A stretch of DNA of 64,000 nucleotides from Chloroflexota bacterium (GTDB lineage Bacteria > Chloroflexota > Anaerolineae > 4572-78 > J111): positions 1 to 64,000 of the forward strand of contig BOKF01000045.1 of assembly GCA_016860845.1 (NCBI GenBank), read 5' to 3'. The notes below the pieces were generated by a model, which was not told where the DNA came from, did no database searches, and saw only the letters and a program-made list of their open reading frames with translations. The position numbers and the translations under genes were made by a program. This document shows positions 63,901 to 64,000 of this stretch, piece by piece; position 1 is the first letter of the stretch; each line of letters begins with the position of its first letter.

Positions 63901-64000
63901 AAATCATGGCCAATACCCTGGTCGCCCTGGCCGAAGTTACCCAGAACAGCACCCCGTTGGCCCAGGAACAAATTTTTGGTATGCGGGATCAGCCGCCCCT
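60990..64000 (+). CDS. addB: AddB-like helicase/nuclease subunit, 3' end beyond the window
   Basis: The open frame from ATG 60990 runs uninterrupted to the window end, 1003 codons. It has the AddB-type P-loop FLAPAGHGKTAYVLECIRQA, the Walker B-like HLLIVDGFDEFNPTQLEVLK, FVETQNRAEEARAALRWL and the family signature VNARGLSFRAVALIGLAEGD (then FPRAE). Near the end SASRLEAYGICPHHFWLGQD supplies the first cysteine (C884) of the Fe-S clamp of the PD-(D/E)XK nuclease. The catalytic Asp/Lys and remaining cysteines would lie past the edge. AddAB resects double-strand ends for RecA. Several in-frame low-complexity inserts come from DNA microrepeats. An AddA gene may follow. Confidence 0.88.
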   Translation, partial: MATHLFLAPAGHGKTAYVLECIRQARTADPLAPITVILPNQPQVDAFRRRLSDSGGALGVSLGTFYSLYAEVLAWAGQPEPRLPEPVQYRLLRSLVMRLTDEGRLSYYAPLNDKPGFVTALRVLIEELKRARIRRDDFRQAVHSLPRRDPRLLELAEVYGAYQDWLLDNGWVDLEGQGWLAALALERQPHLGRHLHLLIVDGFDEFNPTQLEVLKFLSQRAAETIITLTGEQRNRGTEERGTASAERQARGAREKPPDDLPSSFILHPSSFFISRPVLRRFTRALQAVSQALSIEPEPLPHPAPSDVDPLLAYLEANLFEVSVKTLASGSKSQPPSTVYRLPSTVTFVETQNRAEEARAALRWLKTCLVRDGLQPNEVALIARDLTVYRPFIEETAAEFGLTLYWREGLSLGANPAIAALVSLLALPLKAGADGNWSRRPLIDAWRSPYFENLIPGLTPAAADHLDVVARQGLVMQGLDQWREALRVQTLKRSNVETFTDEDFPPPDHLTPAEAAALQTTFEAFVAHLTPPPRATLRDFAAFVENLIGDDPELEKDEGGSRKDEELPPDDSLLSPAPPLPRSSTLPGLVHRVRAAPGSRSRDLAALRAFKDVLRGLVLTGSFFEIPKQTLRQGSPVPQVQAGQAAGSELITYELFYAELAGAVEGAIYYLPPPEPLQAAIPVLSVVNARGLSFRAVALIGLAEGDFPRAEREDIFLREEDRSALRQAGLTDLETRLRGDEISLFYQAVTRAREKLLLCRPYLADDGQTWEPSPYWAEVRRLAPDAPVQHLRPEDPLPWSEVASPPELAGALALLGLADFELPPHWSSQATIRLWHGATVLRTRLAVEPDSLFEGDLSDLADQLAVVYGPDHVWSASRLEAYGICPHHFWLGQDLALEARLPPAEGYDVFILGSMYHEILEEVYRQTGAQADGEHLLALLPGVAQKVFDEGPRAYGFRPTALWQMQRRELEQIMANTLVALAEVTQNSTPLAQEQIFGMRDQPP
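61682..61806. repeat. In-frame microrepeat insert 1 in the addB-like gene
   Basis: GAGGAACA repeats, a GGAGCGGGG purine tract and four to five copies of CCTTCAT are read as EQRNRGTEERGTA...SSFILHPSSF. It interrupts the conserved region after the Walker B-like motif. Length is compatible with the reading frame. Confidence 0.65.
61993..62024. repeat. In-frame CGTCTAC heptamer repeat in the addB-like gene
   Basis: About four tandem CGTCTAC units are read as PSTVYRLPSTVT. Because 7 is not a multiple of 3, gain or loss of one unit would shift the frame. The same heptamer occurs in the spacer repeat at 38668-38738. Confidence 0.75.
62448..62483. repeat. In-frame AACGTT palindromic repeat in the addB-like gene
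   Basis: GTTCAAACGTTGAAACGTTC units repeat about twice and are self-complementary. They are read as VQTLKRSNVETF. Confidence 0.7.

Noticed and set aside
1..64000. CRISPR array
   Set aside because: The repeats seen are inverted, very short or irregular; no regularly spaced direct repeats with unique spacers and no cas genes are present.

Overview
The window looks like chromosomal DNA of a large-genome, GC-moderate Chloroflexota bacterium (Anaerolineae-like). This rests on gene content (DUF11-rich exported proteins with Thr/Pro linkers, a YidC with a DUF11-like N-terminus, a BTAD-AAA-TPR regulator, an F420-type NADP oxidoreductase, XPB-type helicase genes) and on many short intergenic inverted repeats. 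No taxonomic marker such as 16S rRNA is present, so the assignment is inference.

Layout. 0.2-9.7 kb, + strand: a cNMP-gated patatin phospholipase, a GAF histidine kinase, two small membrane proteins and a 1411-aa secreted beta-helix/DUF11/beta-propeller protein. 9.8-16.5 kb, - strand: the conserved rpmH-rnpA-yidD-yidC-jag block, then a sugar kinase and parA-parB, as often found near bacterial origins; an Lrp regulator faces a LysE exporter. 17.2-19.1 kb: an NHL/thioredoxin-like gene whose frame is interrupted by one TGA exactly where the first redox cysteine should be (U-x-x-C), followed by a foldable stem-loop, so it is a probable selenoprotein. 19.3-26.5 kb: a Thr/Pro repeat membrane protein, then a response-regulator/thioredoxin-reductase fusion with its sensor kinase and a UBP zinc finger, and redox and acetyltransferase genes. 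27-33.8 kb: a small - strand cluster (dihaem cytochrome c, two SnoaL cyclases, one VOC protein, remnants of a third SnoaL gene) divergent from a giant BTAD regulator. 34-41 kb: an orphan antitoxin, a phosphotransferase, a glycosidase-like protein, a nuclease-like protein. 39.6-45.2 kb: adenine deaminase plus a two-gene xanthine-dehydrogenase-type molybdoenzyme, which together fit adenine to hypoxanthine to xanthine/urate catabolism.

45.3-64 kb is the most distinctive part. A complete tRNA-Leu(GAG) with a near-perfect promoter is followed 11.3 kb later by a second copy of its last 13 nt plus about 150 bp of downstream DNA, a signature of insertion at a tRNA 3' end. Between the copies lie a PIN toxin-like pair, a SWIM protein, an unknown acidic protein, an XPB-type helicase and three large proteins that share an N-terminal SAP-like segment and a C-terminal XPB-N-like (Helicase_C_3-like) module. 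Just outside the second copy come a SWIM-SNF2 helicase, a degenerate nucleotidyltransferase-like protein, a small basic protein and an AddB-type helicase/nuclease that runs off the window. Three SWIM zinc fingers, two unrelated DNA translocases, three paralogous XPB-N-like subunits and a nuclease side by side suggest a multi-subunit DNA-processing (repair or defence) system that I cannot match to a named one.

A family of short tandem or inverted microrepeats recurs between genes, forms the 3' ends of rnpA and parA, and sits in frame inside the addB-like gene.
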